From Gymnorhina tibicen (taxonomy: Eukaryota > Chordata > Aves > Passeriformes > Artamidae), in the NCBI GenBank assembly GCA_013399875.1, contig VXAZ01003894.1, forward strand, positions 100,166-164,165: a DNA stretch of 64,000 bases, written 5' to 3'. The stretch's first letter is position 1, and the number at the start of each line of letters is the position of its first letter. Below the pieces are notes generated by a model. That model was not told the origin of the DNA and did not search any database. It worked only from the letters and a program-made list of their open reading frames with translations. This document shows positions 48,151 through 62,014 of this stretch, in pieces. Made by a program: the position numbers and the translations under genes.

Positions 48151-48496
48151 ACTCTTCCCACACTCTTACATGCTGGACAAGAGGCCATATCTTTTTTATG
48201 GATCTTTGATCTGTATTTCATAACGCTGATTTAGGAAGCAACTCAGAAAGAAATCACAATCTTTTAACAATGGTTACCCAAATATTTTCTGACGTGGGAC
48301 TGCAGCATAAAGTGACACATACACAGCTCAGATACCAATGTGAGCTTGCCCACAAACCCCATTCTTATCAGATCATTTGTGAGGAAAAAAAGTATTATTT
48401 TAGTAAAACTTAATAAAATAATAATTATTCTTTTCTTTCTCTAGCCTGAAGGGGAGAGATGAAATCATGAAAGGGGGAGGGGGGATAAAATATATA

Positions 48497-48526
48497 CTTT
48501 ATCCTCCTATGCTTTATCCTTCTATG
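48497..48526. repeat. 15-bp tandem duplication
   Basis: ctttatcctcctatg followed directly by ctttatccttctatg, with one mismatch. Confidence 0.85.
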
Positions 48527-50160
48527 CTCATGCTGGAGACAGCTGCAGATACAGTGAGTGTCCAAGGTGGCATTTACCAAGCTTAAGCTGATTCAAGAAA
48601 CAAACTGACCAAGAAACAAACTGTCTTTTAGAAAAGCAACTTCAAAAAAATCATTAAATCACATTGAGGGAGGGATTGATACCATGGCCAGCAGCACCTC
48701 TGCTAATAGAACAGGTCTGGATGTAAGTCACCTCTAGAGACAGCTTCATAGACTTGTTCTTGGTTTTGTAAACTTTATCTGAAACACTGCGGGCCCCAAT
48801 TTGCCACCAGACAATTCCTGTGCCAATCTATCTTCAGTTAAGGAATAAAAATTGAATTAAAGGGATTAACATTAATTTTGCAACAACTAAAAGCTTTGCA
48901 AAGTACTGATACAGAACAGGAAGGTGATGGAATTGAGCCCTGGTTTTATGCTTGTCTCAGTTCTTGCTGCACCACTACAAGCATGGTTTGCTGATGCCTT
49001 GTAAGATGGGCCCCTGAACTTGTATCTGAGCAGATGCTGAATGGATAAAGGTGAAAAGAAATGATATAACATTGATGTAGTTTTATTATCCTCAGTTTTC
49101 TTGTACACAACTGTTTCACACAGCTCTCTGCTACTGCCTAATCCTGGCTACTAGTCCTAATCTTTTGGCCTTTCTGAGTCCTTATTACAATTAGTTCAAT
49201 ATATAAAACCATAAAAAAACTTATTAGAAAAATAACTCATTTTTCAACCTTACCAAAACACCTCTTCTCTAACTGCCATGCCCTCTTTCCACACTACATC
49301 TCCTGCTTTCTTCTAGCCCCACCTTTTTCACAACCCCATGCTGGCAGTTACTGTTTCCCCTTTGCACATCACCCTGGTCTGTGCTAGATACCTATTCCCA
49401 ATTCTCCTTCAGCTTGGTAACATTCTCTTACCAAATCATACATGAGATTACAGTCACAATTGTAAATAATGCTCAAGAGAAGCTAAATAAGTTTCAGAAA
49501 ATTATCCCCTCCTGTCAGAGATAAAATTGGTGTAGTATAGGAATTAAAGTGACTTCAAATTGCTGATAGTAGTAATTATATCTGTTCAAATGATAATCCA
49601 ATGTTATTTCTCCATAGGAACCTGAAGCTTTTACTTTGCAGTAAAGGGACTGTATTGAACACTTAAAGTGAAAAAAACCACTTGGCTTTGCACTGCTTCC
49701 ATTTTTAACATTGTAAATAACTAGTTGAGGCAGTGGAAAATCAAGACCCAAGTATCGCCTATTATGGAGGCTTAATGTATCTACTTTTGTGCAAAGACCA
49801 GTGTCTATATATATCCAAAAATCTAGATGTCAGTCACTGTTCTAGAAAAACTACTGGGTAAGCTGATAGATTTTGTCTGTTGGAAATAGTAATGGAAAGA
49901 TCTCTGGGAAATTTTTCATTCAAAATGAAAATTCAGCTATGTTAGAACCTTTAATCCTACCATTCATATGAAAGAGGAATAAAAGCCCATATGTTTCAGT
50001 GTGATGTTTTATAAGCAGGACAGTTTGAGTGCTTTAGTCAAAGTTACTTTTTCTTTAAAAATTATCTTTTTAAATCTTTTAAAATCATGCAAAGACAACA
50101 CCCCCTCCCCTTTAAAATACAATAAGACTTTTTTAGAATTTGGCATTTGGCCCAGAATAA

Positions 50161-50208
50161 ATATATACATGTGTATATATGTGTATGTATATACACATAC
50201 ATACATAA
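50161..50208. repeat. TA/TGTA microsatellite with dyad symmetry
   Basis: Alternating purine-pyrimidine sequence (atatatacatgtgtatatat, then gtgtatgtatatacacatac). The second half is largely the reverse complement of the first, so it could extrude a cruciform. Confidence 0.8.
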
Positions 50209-53200
50209 GCTTCCTGCAATTTCTAGGGAACAAAATAACAATAAATATCAACTATAATATTGAGAAAGAAGTCACACTAAAGGAACCTAATCTGTGAAAT
50301 TGTTACATAAACAATATAGTTGTTTATATAATTAAAGGGTCATTATTATATATATTTACAAGCAAAACAAATTATTTGAATTGTGTTGCTTAACAGTACA
50401 AATACTGTTTTCCACGTTTTGTGTGTGTAGCTTTATATGTTTTAAAGAACTGAGACATTTTGCCAATGAGATTTGCCAGCAGAAATTTCTGAGCAGCAAG
50501 GGAACCCGCCCCACGGGTTTTCTATTTCTGTCTTTATCCCTAACCAGGTCCAGTCCCCTTTCCGTTGCTCCTTTCATCTCAGTTTGCCCACACACAGGGC
50601 AAGTCCTCTTCCCTACTGTCCCTTATAGTTCCAAACCTCTCTTGGATCCACTCTTCCTTCAGGCTCCTATTTCTCCATGCCTTGTCACTCTCTAGTCATG
50701 GTTGACTACTTGTGCGTTCATTGTTTCATTCCATATCTTTTATCTTCCCTGGCTCTTCTCCTTTCTTCAGTTAAATCACACCACCTCTTTTCTCCATCCC
50801 CCCTGAATATGGTCGCTGAGTACATAGAAAAGTAAAGGGTCCCTGATGCCACCTCTGCCATTTCCCAAGACACAGTTAGAAGCTAGTATTTCAAGGGGGA
50901 CAGAAATAATCTGATACTCCTAAAAGAGGCAAGAAGATATGGGCTTTACTTGGTGCAATGAATAGGACAATGATAGTATGGAATTGGTGGTCATGGAGTT
51001 TGGAATTGGATGGAGTTTTTCAGGAAGCACTTACACAACCACCTGTCAGATGTGACTCAGATAAGATGATCCTGTCCACGTGCAGGTGATTTTCTGAGGT
51101 TCCTTTCTCACTTTTGCTGTGAATTTTTAAGGGATGTATCTATTTAGAGTTCCCAAGTAAATATGTGCCAACTACATTTCTCAAAGGCTTGGAATATAAC
51201 CAAGCATGGATGGCTTGCCACAGGATACCTGAAGAGACATGTCAAGCCCAGTGCTCCTACTCCTCACCACATTCAGAGTTTTTCTCTTAATTACGATGTA
51301 TTTTTAAAATGGGCAAAACTATCCCATATTTCCCTATCTTCCTTGGGAATCACTGAAGTATTTTAGCAGAAATTGCCTTCAGAAGTATTCAGGAAGAGTT
51401 AGGCAACCAGGTGGAAATACTAAGAGCAGCAGCAAAGGTCTTAAAATAGGAAATACTGGGCTACTTCAATTATAGAAGGTTCTACAAGCCCTGCCAATAT
51501 TTTTCCCTTAGGCTCTCACAAAATGGGGAAGCAAAAAGAGAAATATCTCACAACTTCACAGAATCCCTTAAGCCTCCTATGTTCCCATTTAAAAGGGATT
51601 ATGAAATAAAATGGAGTAGGAAGCTCCTCAAAATTTCAAAGGAAACTCTTGTGTCGATGCCAAAATTGCTATTTTAATATTTTTTTCCCATGTCTGACTG
51701 ATTTTAAGGTATTCCTCATTAGCATAACTGTCATTCTTTGCTTTGCTTTTTTCTCTTTGCTGTTCTTATTCACCCTTTGACTTGGAGTTGAAAAATGCAA
51801 CTTGCAATAGAAAGTATAGAAAGAGGGAATTTAATTGATGTTAATTTCTATGAATTTAATTTGTTTTCTTTTTCACTAATCCAGGTATACTAACTGCAAA
51901 ATGTTTTGGAAAGACGGATCTTTGTCAAATGTCACAGCAAGCAACACTGCAGCCCATGGGGTAAAAAAGAAAAAATAAAAGAGAGAACTAGATTAAGCCT
52001 TTTGTTTCAAGCATACTCACTTTAAAACCAAATTGATTGAGAAATCAGCTCTGACTGCTATGGTTTGGGAAGTGCTCTCTTCCTTCCTTTTCGTGTTTTC
52101 ATCACTGCCAGCAAAGATATAGATGGAGGCCAATAAAACAGGATTTGGACCTTTCACCTTGTCTGTTAATGGATATCTACTTGTAACTAAATAAGGCTTT
52201 CTCCTTCCTCTCTTCCCGTAGTCTGATTTCTGCCTATCCCTTTTTCATTTCCATTTGAAAGAAAAGGAAATTCTAGTCCATTTATTTGGACTCTATCCCT
52301 ATTTACATCAAGGTGGGTTTCTACCATTCCTGGAAATATAAAAGAACTTTAAAGTACGCATGAATAAATTACTCTTACAACCCACTTTACAGCTGGTTTT
52401 TACTTCCAGATGGTATAAAGAGGTCTCAGTATAAAGTAGCATTAGGCTGCTATCTCCAGTGGTTGAGCTTCTCAAAAAGATAATTAACCAAACACAAGCA
52501 TTATAAAAATGGAAAAATAACCACCATTTTTAAATGAATTTTTTCTTTTCAGATGCCAATTTCAGTCTTGTTTTTCCAAAATGAGGAGGAAAAACATGAA
52601 AATTGTTTATAGTTTGCCTTGCAGGACTGATTGGGAAAAAAATAAAAAGATCAGTTTGGAGAGAGTATAATTAATATCAGTGAGGATGGAGCACACTGGG
52701 TTTAATTTTAGTGTTCTTCTCTTTTGCTTTCTGTGTCTTCTTTCTGGTTATCTTAGGAATCACTAATTATTCAAACATTGTAGACTACACTGGTAAATTT
52801 GCTCATGTAAGTGCTTCTGAATTTAACAGAAAAAGCTTAAAGGCTCCTGGTGATCCTGTTTGTCCAAATGTAACTCTGTTTAGCTCCGCAGATTTACTTC
52901 TGATGAATCCTGGTAAATTTCAGATAGAAAAGAGACCCCCAAGAACACATCCTGAACATGCTCATGTTAAACATCTCTTTGAGGTTTAGTGTGCTTTTAT
53001 TTATATTCTTAGGGAAATATGAGGCTACTTTGCAGCTTTTTTTAAAATTCAGAGTGTAACAGAAATTCACCTATATACCTTAATGTTTGTTTCATCAGAA
53101 ATGAATGACATCAGGATACCACAGAGGTAAAAAAATTCTCAACACACTGGCCAGATTAAAAGCGCAGATCTTTGTGCAGTTCTTAATTCAATAAAATGCT

Positions 53201-53700
53201 GTGGTACTTCATGGTCAGAAGGAAATATGCCCTTAGCAGCATCTGTTTCTTCTGTGTCCTTCATGAGAGTCAAAGGGTACTTTACAATCCAATCCAATGC
53301 TGGATATAGCCTTTTAAATAAATAAACCGTGGTTTAAGGATTTAGAAAGCACTAGATCAAAGAATGTAATCTTTGAGATCTAATAACTACAGTGATGGGT
53401 CTAGCATAAGGACATGAGCAGAATAGAACAAAGGTTTGCTGAATATCCACAGTGCCTCTTGGGTTAAAATTCATTACAGAGTCACTCTAAATCCCTAGTT
53501 AGGGGGCAACCCTAAATTTCTCTTCTTGCTAAAATCCAGCATGAACTTGAAAAATAAACAGAAAAAAAATCTATTTAGGGGAAGAAACTCCAATCTTCAG
53601 CTTCTTTTGTGTTGTTGTTTGACTATACAAAACCAGGTCTTATTTTCCAAACACCTGCCAATTTCAGTTTCAGCCTCCAGGTTTTTGGCTACACACCCCA

Positions 53701-53743
53701 ATACACAGACACACACAGATGCACACACGCACCACACACACAG
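53701..53743. repeat. Imperfect (CA)n microsatellite
   Basis: CACA runs interrupted by GACA, GATG and CGCAC steps. Simple-sequence repeat with no coding meaning. Confidence 0.85.
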
Positions 53744-56708
53744 ATTTCTACTCTCCAGTATTAACTGAGTGGAGATGGAAAACTAGCTTATTTTTTTTCC
53801 AGCAGTCAATGTCTATATCCTTTTGCAAGCAGAGGAGATCAAAGCCTTTAGCATTACATTGTCTAACGCACAATGTGCTGCTCATGTGAGCTTTCCCAAT
53901 AAATTGTGGAGATACTTGTGGATGTGCTCATATGGTTCCATGATCACCCTTTAAAGAAGCAATAGCATTAAAAGAAACAAACAGATAGCTGTGTTCAGAG
54001 CTATTGTGAAACCTTCACATGCTGTTTTAGAGCACTCCAAGTTTGTCATCTGTCAGGCTTTGAAACTGTAAGCGTTGCTCACCAATTTGCACACAAAAAG
54101 TTTTCTTGCCTACTTTGGTGACAAGCTGGAGCAGGTGGTGAATACTGCACCCAGACTTCTGGAAAAATCTTGTTATCTTTCTTTATTTCCCACCATGGGC
54201 ATTACAACACACAAACCATCACTTCTGCCTACTGCTCAACCAGCATCTTGTCAAATCTGGCTGCAAGATTAAGCTTCCCCAATTCTGAATTCAATATTGC
54301 AACCCTAAGGACATAAGAATCAAGCTGGAACATTCTGGGTTTTGGAGTTGTTTTTTCCCTCTTAATGGAGAAAATTGTTTCTGCTCCAAGATCATAGTTC
54401 TCCCTGACTATAATGATAAATCATCATGACTGACACTAAGCAAAATGAGTTTGATATTTTCTGCTTTATTCTTTCACATTAGAAGCCACTTCTACATTTG
54501 CCACAACTTTCAACCTTTCTTCCAAAAGATTAGAATCATACAAACAGATATTATTTCTGCTTTGTATAATCCATCTGAAAAATGCGAAGCACATTTTGTA
54601 CACAGAAAGGGATGGGCGCAGCAAAGAATAGGTAAGATTTAATGGCCAGGAATCTTGCAATAACTCTTTGTTTCCTATAGCAGGATAATTCTTCTTTATT
54701 CCAGATTATTTTATTTCATTGGAACAGTGTCCTGCCTAACAAAGCCGGGGGAAGTCCAGGACTCCGGACGCATTCAGCACTTGGCAGCATCTGGTTCTAG
54801 TACCAAAGGTTATAGACACAATGACAGTGTCTCGGAAATACCAGACTTAACCATCATCAGAATTATTTGCATCTTTAGCCCCTTTTTTTTTTGTATTTTT
54901 AAAGGTGGATTCAGTAACAATCAGGCCCATTTCTCCATTGTTATAATTAAAAAACACCAAAATAATGATAGCCTTTAATGTGATATACTATGAAAAATGA
55001 AAGCTGATGCTAGTTTGCCACTGATGGGACATAATGTGATTTTGATTCATAAGCTTGAAACGAGGATATGAAACATTCTAGTCATTAATGTTGTTGTTTC
55101 AGTCTTAGTCTGTTCTTCAAATCTATATTTAGCTATTTATTTTCCCAAAAGAGAAGGATGTCTTCCAGAAATGGGCTAAAGCCATCAGCTTTTTATTCCA
55201 GTAAAACTTCATTGCACTTGAAACATAAGAAAAACTGAAGTAAAAACTGAGTTAGAGCTCCACAAGTTGGATTTGTAAGTGAAAAAGCAGTTAGAGATGT
55301 AAACAGTTTAGTGAAAAGTACAACATTCTGATACAGAAGTATCACTTATAATATGTCTAACAGCAGTTGTGTAACACTGTTAACATGACTTTCACTAATC
55401 TGCTTGCAAAAAACTCATGCTCTGTTATTTTCTGTCTCTTGAAACTCGTTTCCATAGCAGGGGGTAGCTAAAAAAACACTTTTGTCTTTTACTGTTGACC
55501 CTGTAGTATTTCCTTTTTGGAAGTGCCATAGCTGGATGTGTCTTCCAAACGCACGAGTCCAAGATCCCTGAAAATGCTACCAACTTATAAAATAAAAATT
55601 ACTTCACAGAATCAACAACTGAAATAGCACAAATTTCCATTATTTTAACAATTTTTTTTTCTTTCTAAGGTCCTATTTCCCTTTACAGTGCCCTTCCCCA
55701 TTTGTGGATGCAGAACCCCATCCTGGAACGAGTTACCTTTGGGAATAGGTCATATTTAGCAAGTAGTTTAGTTAACACTCACTGGAAATATCACAGGGTC
55801 AAAAATTACCCTCTCAAGTGTGGTTTTGTAGCACGGCTTGTCAAATTATTGGATTTCTTTTACAGTAAGGTGGCACAGGAAAGCCCACCAAGACAAGACC
55901 TATGTGTTTTGACAAGAACAACAATCAGAGTTCTACCCTGTAAATCCTCTTTCACATGTGCAAAGGACATGAGACAGCTGTACATCTACAGCAGACAGCA
56001 AGATGCATTTATGAGGCTCTCATCTCTGAAAAGAATTTCTTCAACTTTAAGTATATGTCATTAAACAGTGCTAATGTCATCAATTTCTATTACTCATGTG
56101 AGTTAAGTTTGTTGGAGATAGTTTTACTGTAATATAGTATGGTGTATACAAATATAGATAGAAAAAACAGTCTTATCAGTAACTAAAAAATCTATTCTAA
56201 ACAGCTTCAGAAAATTTAATTTATATAATTCGCCACGTCAGGATTGTTTGAAATAAAGACTTTTGGATCCCCTCTTTCTCCCTCCACCTTTTTTTTATTA
56301 AGCTTTCTCCCACTACCTCTTTTAAGAATGGCTAGAAATTTAGAACAGTCCCTTGATCTTCAAAATTTTCTTTTGATCTAACAGTTAGATAAAGCACTAC
56401 TGTAGAACAGCACTACCAGTCAACAGAGAATCGGCAGAAAATATCAACAACTAATATTTCTCTTTTGAAGAGAAAGTACTACACATCACAGAGGTTTCAA
56501 AGCCAACATTGAAACAAAACCCCTGAAGTGATAGTCCGTTTACCTGTAGCCTTGATATCCTCAAAAAGTAAGTGTTCAAGACCCTTGAGTTACTATCTTT
56601 ATTCCTAATAGTCAGTTCTAATTGTAAAACAGTTTGCATAACAATTATTTAGCTAGCAATTAAGCCAGACGTTGTTATATTTATTAGCAGTAGCAGTAAC
56701 TCAATAGG

Positions 56709-56880
56709 CTTGTTGGACCAGATCCTGCCAATTGTTATATATATGAGCAATACCACTGAATTCAGTATCATACTGTGCACTTGAAGATTTAGCAATTGCA
56801 GATTTCTTATGGGCTTAAGTGATTTGCTGACCAACTTTTAAGTACATGCTTAAGTCTAGTTAAGTTTAGCGAGAGGTAAA
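56709..56880. repeat. Possible ancient amniote interspersed repeat
   Basis: Phrases typical of very old sauropsid repeats occur together: gaccagatcctgccaatt, gggcttaagtgatttgctga, and taagtacatgcttaagtc. They are degenerate and no ends can be drawn. The family is not identified. Confidence 0.3.
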
Positions 56881-58846
56881 TATGCACATATTCAAAATTG
56901 CCTGATCTGAGGTTCTTCCATTTTTAGAATTTCAGAATAAAAAGCTGCATTCCTAATGTTGCTGAATGACGTAAATCACAGAAAAAAAGAATATTTTGCC
57001 ATGTCCTCATCTAATGTTGAAAGTGCTGTATACAATTTCTCTTCGATTGTCCTTTTATTTTCTTCCATTTGAGTTGCAGTTAAGATCAGAGAAGAAAAAT
57101 AAAAGTTTTGTTACAGCTACAGGTCAGTGTAAGATAAGAGGTTCAGCAGTCACTTCTGTGTACTGTGCACTCAAAAATGGGCCTGACTGATGTTTAGTTT
57201 ATCAGTCTAGAATCTAGGAAACATAACAGAGGTACTTGAATGTAAATGCATTGCCAAAAGATAATAATCTACATCGCCAAAGGAGTGTCACTTGTCCAGC
57301 AATTTAAAGGTCATCTGACATACTTTATTTTTCTCTTACAATTAGAATATAGTGAATATACAAAGAGTACAAATCACAGCTTTTTTTAAAATTTGACCTC
57401 TTAATTGGCTGGCCTGACCCACAGATGAGACAGCAGAGTAGTACAGAACAGAAAAGAATAAAGAAATTCAAAAACAAAAAAATACTAAAGATGTTTTTAG
57501 AAAGCTGATTTCAATTAAAATCCAATTTTGGTGTGAAAAGAAGAAAAATCTTTTTAAGTATGAATCAAAATGATAAAAATACATCTTTTCTGCTGTAAAA
57601 ACAGAAGTCAACAAAAAAATGCATTCTTTTGCTGGAATCCAGGCCTAGGACCAAAGAATTTACATATATTAAATTAACAAGATCCAAACTCCTCTACAAC
57701 AAATATTTATACTGTAAAATATTACAGCCACATTCCTGCATCTCCTTACAATAATAATTCTTAGGGACACAGCATTCTAGAGAGTGTATACAACAGTGGG
57801 TTTCTGCAAAGATGGAATGCTTCATTATCAGAGTACCAGCTTGTTCATAAATATTAAAAAGTATGGTTTTGAAGATTTTCAAACATAATTCTTCCTGTTT
57901 ACATTGTCTCTCTACTACTGAAGAAAACAGTCAATGTGTACCTGTCCATAAGTCTCTCCCTCACCGTCCTGAACTGCACAAAACCACTGCTGGTGACTGT
58001 AAAGGGCTACAGTGTTTCTTCTGGTTATACACTGAGCAGACAAGGGGACAAGTAGTCTGACCTTACTTATGCAAGTAGTGATTCTTACAGCGATGGGTCT
58101 AATTCTTACTTGAAAGAACAGGATTTGTCCCAAACTGCAAACAAAAGGGCACAATTCCTTGCTGTCTTATAAAAGTGGGTCTTAAATTTACATGGAATAC
58201 TGTTCTTTTCCGTTTGTATATGTTATAGGCAATTCTTTATATTATATTAGAGCTGGAAACAGATATTCCAAGAGAAAAAGAACTTCTCTACTGCTACAAG
58301 AAGAATCATGTAGACATTGCTCAAGACAAAATAACACTACAGATCTCATCTTCATTTGGTAAAAATTAAACTCCTGGATACATATTAGTCTGCATTATAA
58401 AACAACACTGACAACAGATTAAACTTCTGAAAAGTGACCACAAGTTACAAAAGGAATGGTTTCTCTGAAACATGTTCCATTGTGGTTAATCATGAGGAAG
58501 AACACAAAACAAAATTTTAAAAAATGGCAACAAACTGAAATAGAACAGAAAGACCCACACTGGCTGCAGCAATGTATCAGTTTCATAAACTGGGTTTCAG
58601 AGAAACCTCTGTGGGAAAAGAGCATGTTTACCCTTGCATGAATAGCTTTTACTACATGGTGAGATCATATGGAGGATACCATTGAAATACAGAAAATAAA
58701 CACGCTAAACTTGTAGAAAAAGAACTCAAACATAGCAATAATAACTGCAAACACGTGCTTATTTGAAGAAGAATGTTACCTAATTTGCTTCCTCTCAATA
58801 TACAGAGATCTAATTTAAGCTGCTCCCCTCCCCTTTCCCACTTTAC
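56881..58846. other. Intronic sequence without recognised features
   Basis: AT-rich complex sequence, with only short frames and A-rich runs (for example around 57440-57620). Nothing further is supported. Confidence 0.5.
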
Positions 58847-59053
58847 TATATTTGCAAGAACCAGTGCACACAGAAATGTGCAGCCCGCCTGGGCCCTCAG
58901 GCCGGTGGATCAAGATGGCAGGCTGGCCTGGGCTCCCCTGGGGACAGCAGAGCCAGAAGGGTGATTGGACACAGTGACCTGTCTGCATGAGATGAGACAA
59001 AAACAGGAGGGCTGTAATGCTGATGAACTAACCTGTCACTCACAAGCTCAGGT
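58847..59053 (-). other. Candidate non-coding exon in a GC-rich patch (uncertain)
   Basis: On the minus strand a run of 21 T residues (59077-59057) is followed by CAG, an excellent acceptor, and then by sequence that includes a distinctly GC-rich patch (about 58880-58960). A gtaaag at 58846-58841 could serve as donor, giving a 207-bp exon. All three frames contain stops within it, so it would be 5' UTR or a non-coding exon, not internal coding sequence. The T run may equally be a chance homopolymer. Confidence 0.2.
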
Positions 59054-59056
59054 CTG

Positions 59057-59077
59057 AAAAAAAAAAAAAAAAAAAAA
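59057..59077. repeat. Poly(A) homopolymer, 21 bases
   Basis: Uninterrupted A21 on the plus strand, flanked by ggtctg and ggagag. There is no AATAAA just upstream, so a retrocopy tail is not favoured. It reads as a pyrimidine tract on the minus strand. Confidence 0.9.
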
Positions 59078-59287
59078 GGAGAGAAAAAAGAATAAGAAAA
59101 AGGTATAGTAGAGGTTTTAGAAAGCATACAAGGCAGACAAATTACAGCATCATTGGAATAATTAGATGACACATTTAATTACCTGTTCATTCAGATGGGC
59201 TCAGGATATATAACGAACATGGCATAAAAATCCAGCTAATAGTTTCTATAAGAGCAAAACACAATTGAAGAAATAATGGATATTGTG

Positions 59288-59351
59288 GTTTGGCATGCAA
59301 GGAAGGATGCTACGGACTATTGCTGGCAGGGATCAGGGTTTCATGCCAAAC
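59288..59351. repeat. Short perfect inverted repeat
   Basis: gtttggcatg at 59288-59297 is mirrored by catgccaaac at 59342-59351, with a 44-base loop. It could form a hairpin. It may be chance, or the trace of a small DNA transposon. Confidence 0.45.
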
Positions 59352-61989
59352 ACTCCAGTTATGAATCAAAATCACAATGAGCAATGAGCTTCTAGATCTT
59401 GACACACAAGGCAAGGAGGTTGTTCTTCAGTGTACTTGGCTGTTTTATTGCTTGCTTGGGGGAGGAAAAATCCACAGGGAAGGTTCACAAGCAATTCTGC
59501 ACACTGGACCCAGTACACCCAGGCACCGGGTAATGGTCAGGATTGTAGCACTCTGTCCACCGTTGCCATCACCAGTGGGAGCCACTGTGGACATTGGTGG
59601 TTAGAGACAGATGAAATCCAGATTTTTTTAGAAAAGGTTGAAAATGCATTTAATGATGAGAAAGTACTTGGTGTTGAAAACGCCTGTACGTCAGTGTGCT
59701 CCTGCTATTCCATTTGTGTCATACACAGACTAATGTTTGAACTACAGAAAACTGCTAGTGTGTCTGATCTCCATTGCATCAGCTGTACATGTACAGTTTG
59801 GATTTTTAATTAGGCAAGTTCAAATTCCAGTACCAGTAAACAAGACTTTAGAGCTACATCTGCAGGATTACTCAAAAAAAAAAAATCATTCTCATGGCTG
59901 GAAAAAAATACAATTCTGAAATAAAAAGGCCAAATTATAAACATTTATCTAAGTTTTTGGGTTTCGAGGTTTGAAAGTTAACAAAGACTCTTAAGAACTT
60001 TTTCTAATAGTGTCAGGAAATGAATGTCCCTTCTAAAAATATGCAACTACCAAATATGCAAACCTTAACTATTAACAATACAAAATAGAGACTTGCAGGG
60101 TGGAAATATTTTCTGCCATAGGGCTTGCCTTTTGATAGTTTTTTTCTCTTAAAGTTCATACAGAAAGTCTATGTCTATTTTCAGCAATGCATGGTAATTA
60201 TACTGATTGCCCTGACATTCCCACATTTTAACTAATTCTTTTATTATACAACTAGAAAATGCATCATTTTTTATCAGAAAAAAAGATATTTTTAAACTTT
60301 TTATTCAATCTGTCATAACACATAGCTAATAACAACCAAACACTGGACAATTAATCAAAACAAAAACATACTTGAAAATTTTGTGGATTTATGACCACAT
60401 TTTGATGTGCACACTTACATATATGATATGTAAATATGCACACATGCTGATCTGAAAAAAATGTTTGCAACACCTAAGACAGTAAGTTTCAGAATAACAA
60501 CATCCATAAATTCTGACACAGAAAACCCACAGAAGTTAGTCACCTAAAATACCTAAATTTATTTTTCTTTTAAGTACATGCTCTTGGTATTAATCTTAGC
60601 AAATGAAATACACTAACACTTGATATAAACATTTTTCCAGATATCCTTTGAACTTTTTTTAATTCATGAAATATGGAATGTTACACACAGAAAAAAAATC
60701 CTTCTACCTTTTCCAGCCTCAAAACCACTTTCTGAGAGTTGGCAAGCCTTAAACATACAACAGCTAACTTACACTCTCTTACATGCGAAAACAAAAGTTA
60801 CATTAAAGAGATATTACAAGCTTTTAGATTTAGAAAGATTTCAGGGTACATTTTCTGTCAAGTGTACTTGCTCAAAACCTTGCCATTGTATCTGCCTTAG
60901 AATCATTAAATATATTTCTGTAAGACTGAACAAGTAAAAAAAAAGGTAATTAACACAGTCTAAAATACATCTTTTTGCACAATGTAGTACTGGCAAACAT
61001 GCCCCACTTTTTAGGTATAAGCCAGCCTAATAGAAAGCTGTTAATGTTTGGAGGATTTTTAATAAAAAATGTATCTTCTATTTTTAAAATATTTAAAGCA
61101 ATAAAAGTCTGTGGTAAACATGGTATTACATATTTGACATTTTCCGCCCAGAAATGCATTACTATGTACGATGGTATTAATAAACCATGTGCTTTGAGGG
61201 ACTTCAGTGCTTTGCCATAATTTAGTTGAAAACAGTGTGTAGAATGCGTATTTTTCTACCATCATATCAACATATAGAAAACAAATACTATGTCATCAGC
61301 TCAGCAGCATGCGTTCACTATACTGGAAACATATGCAAAAAAACCACAAACTTTTGAGAGTTCAAAAAATACCCTTTACCAGAGACTGATTTACAAGTCA
61401 GTGGTTAATGAGAAAGTGTTGAGTACTTAAAATTTTGTTACAAAAAGAAAAACAGGCACCCTCATCTGACTCTGACTGCTTTCACAGGAAAACAGCCCTC
61501 CCTGTTCATCAGAACAAAATAATTTCTTTCCCCACTTCAGGTTATTATTTGAAGCAAATGAAAAGACAATTATTCTTCTCTCTTCTGGCTAAAGCTCAAA
61601 ACAGCATGATTAAAACACACATATAAAAACTACAGACTTATCAGAAATCACAAAACAGAAAGAGAAGGACTCACTGACCCATTTGGAAGACAAAGACGAC
61701 AAAACGGAAAAGCTCTAAAAATCAGCTTGTGAGGCCTTTGAGAGATATTCTTCTGGCATTTCATCACAGCAGCCCCAGACCAGTTCACTTCCCTGGATAC
61801 AGGGAGAGAGAACTAAATAGAGCTGTTTATTAAAGCTGTTGTGCTGGATTGCATTAGGAAGCACGAGCAGACCACCTGGACCTTTCAGATTGTGGCAGTG
61901 TTTAATTTGCAGGCTGCCCCTCTGCAGCAGCAAAGACTACTACATTTACCAAGCTCAATCACACATTATCTGGATTAGGAGTGTAAGAA

Positions 61990-62014
61990 GAAAAAATAAA
62001 AATAAAAAATAAAA
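61990..62014. repeat. A-rich (AAAAAT)n simple repeat
   Basis: Degenerate AAAAAT repeat units, consistent with an old poly(A)-like run. No element body could be recognised next to it. Confidence 0.75.

Larger units (their letters stand above)
48151..56708. other. Intronic sequence with simple repeats only
   Basis: Low in transposons. It holds a 15-bp near-tandem duplication (48497-48526), a TA/TGTA microsatellite (50161-50208) and a CA-rich run (53701-53743). The longest frame, 55702-56064 plus (120 codons), has no recognisable domain and lies opposite to the gene. A relatively complex block with two CpGs near 54745-54880 might be conserved, but that is only an impression. Confidence 0.5.

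Noticed and set aside
10236..54872. Three ATTTGCAT octamers (10236-10243, 12053-12060, 54865-54872), which are classical POU-factor sites
   Set aside because: About two such octamers are expected by chance on both strands of 64 kb, so autoregulation cannot be argued from them.
55702..56064. 120-codon plus-strand frame
   Set aside because: No known motif, no splice or promoter context, and opposite strand to POU6F2. This length is expected by chance in 64 kb.
59057..59077. Poly(A) run as the tail of a retroposed gene copy
   Set aside because: No AATAAA just upstream, no flanking target-site duplication seen, and no similarity of the preceding sequence to a known mRNA.
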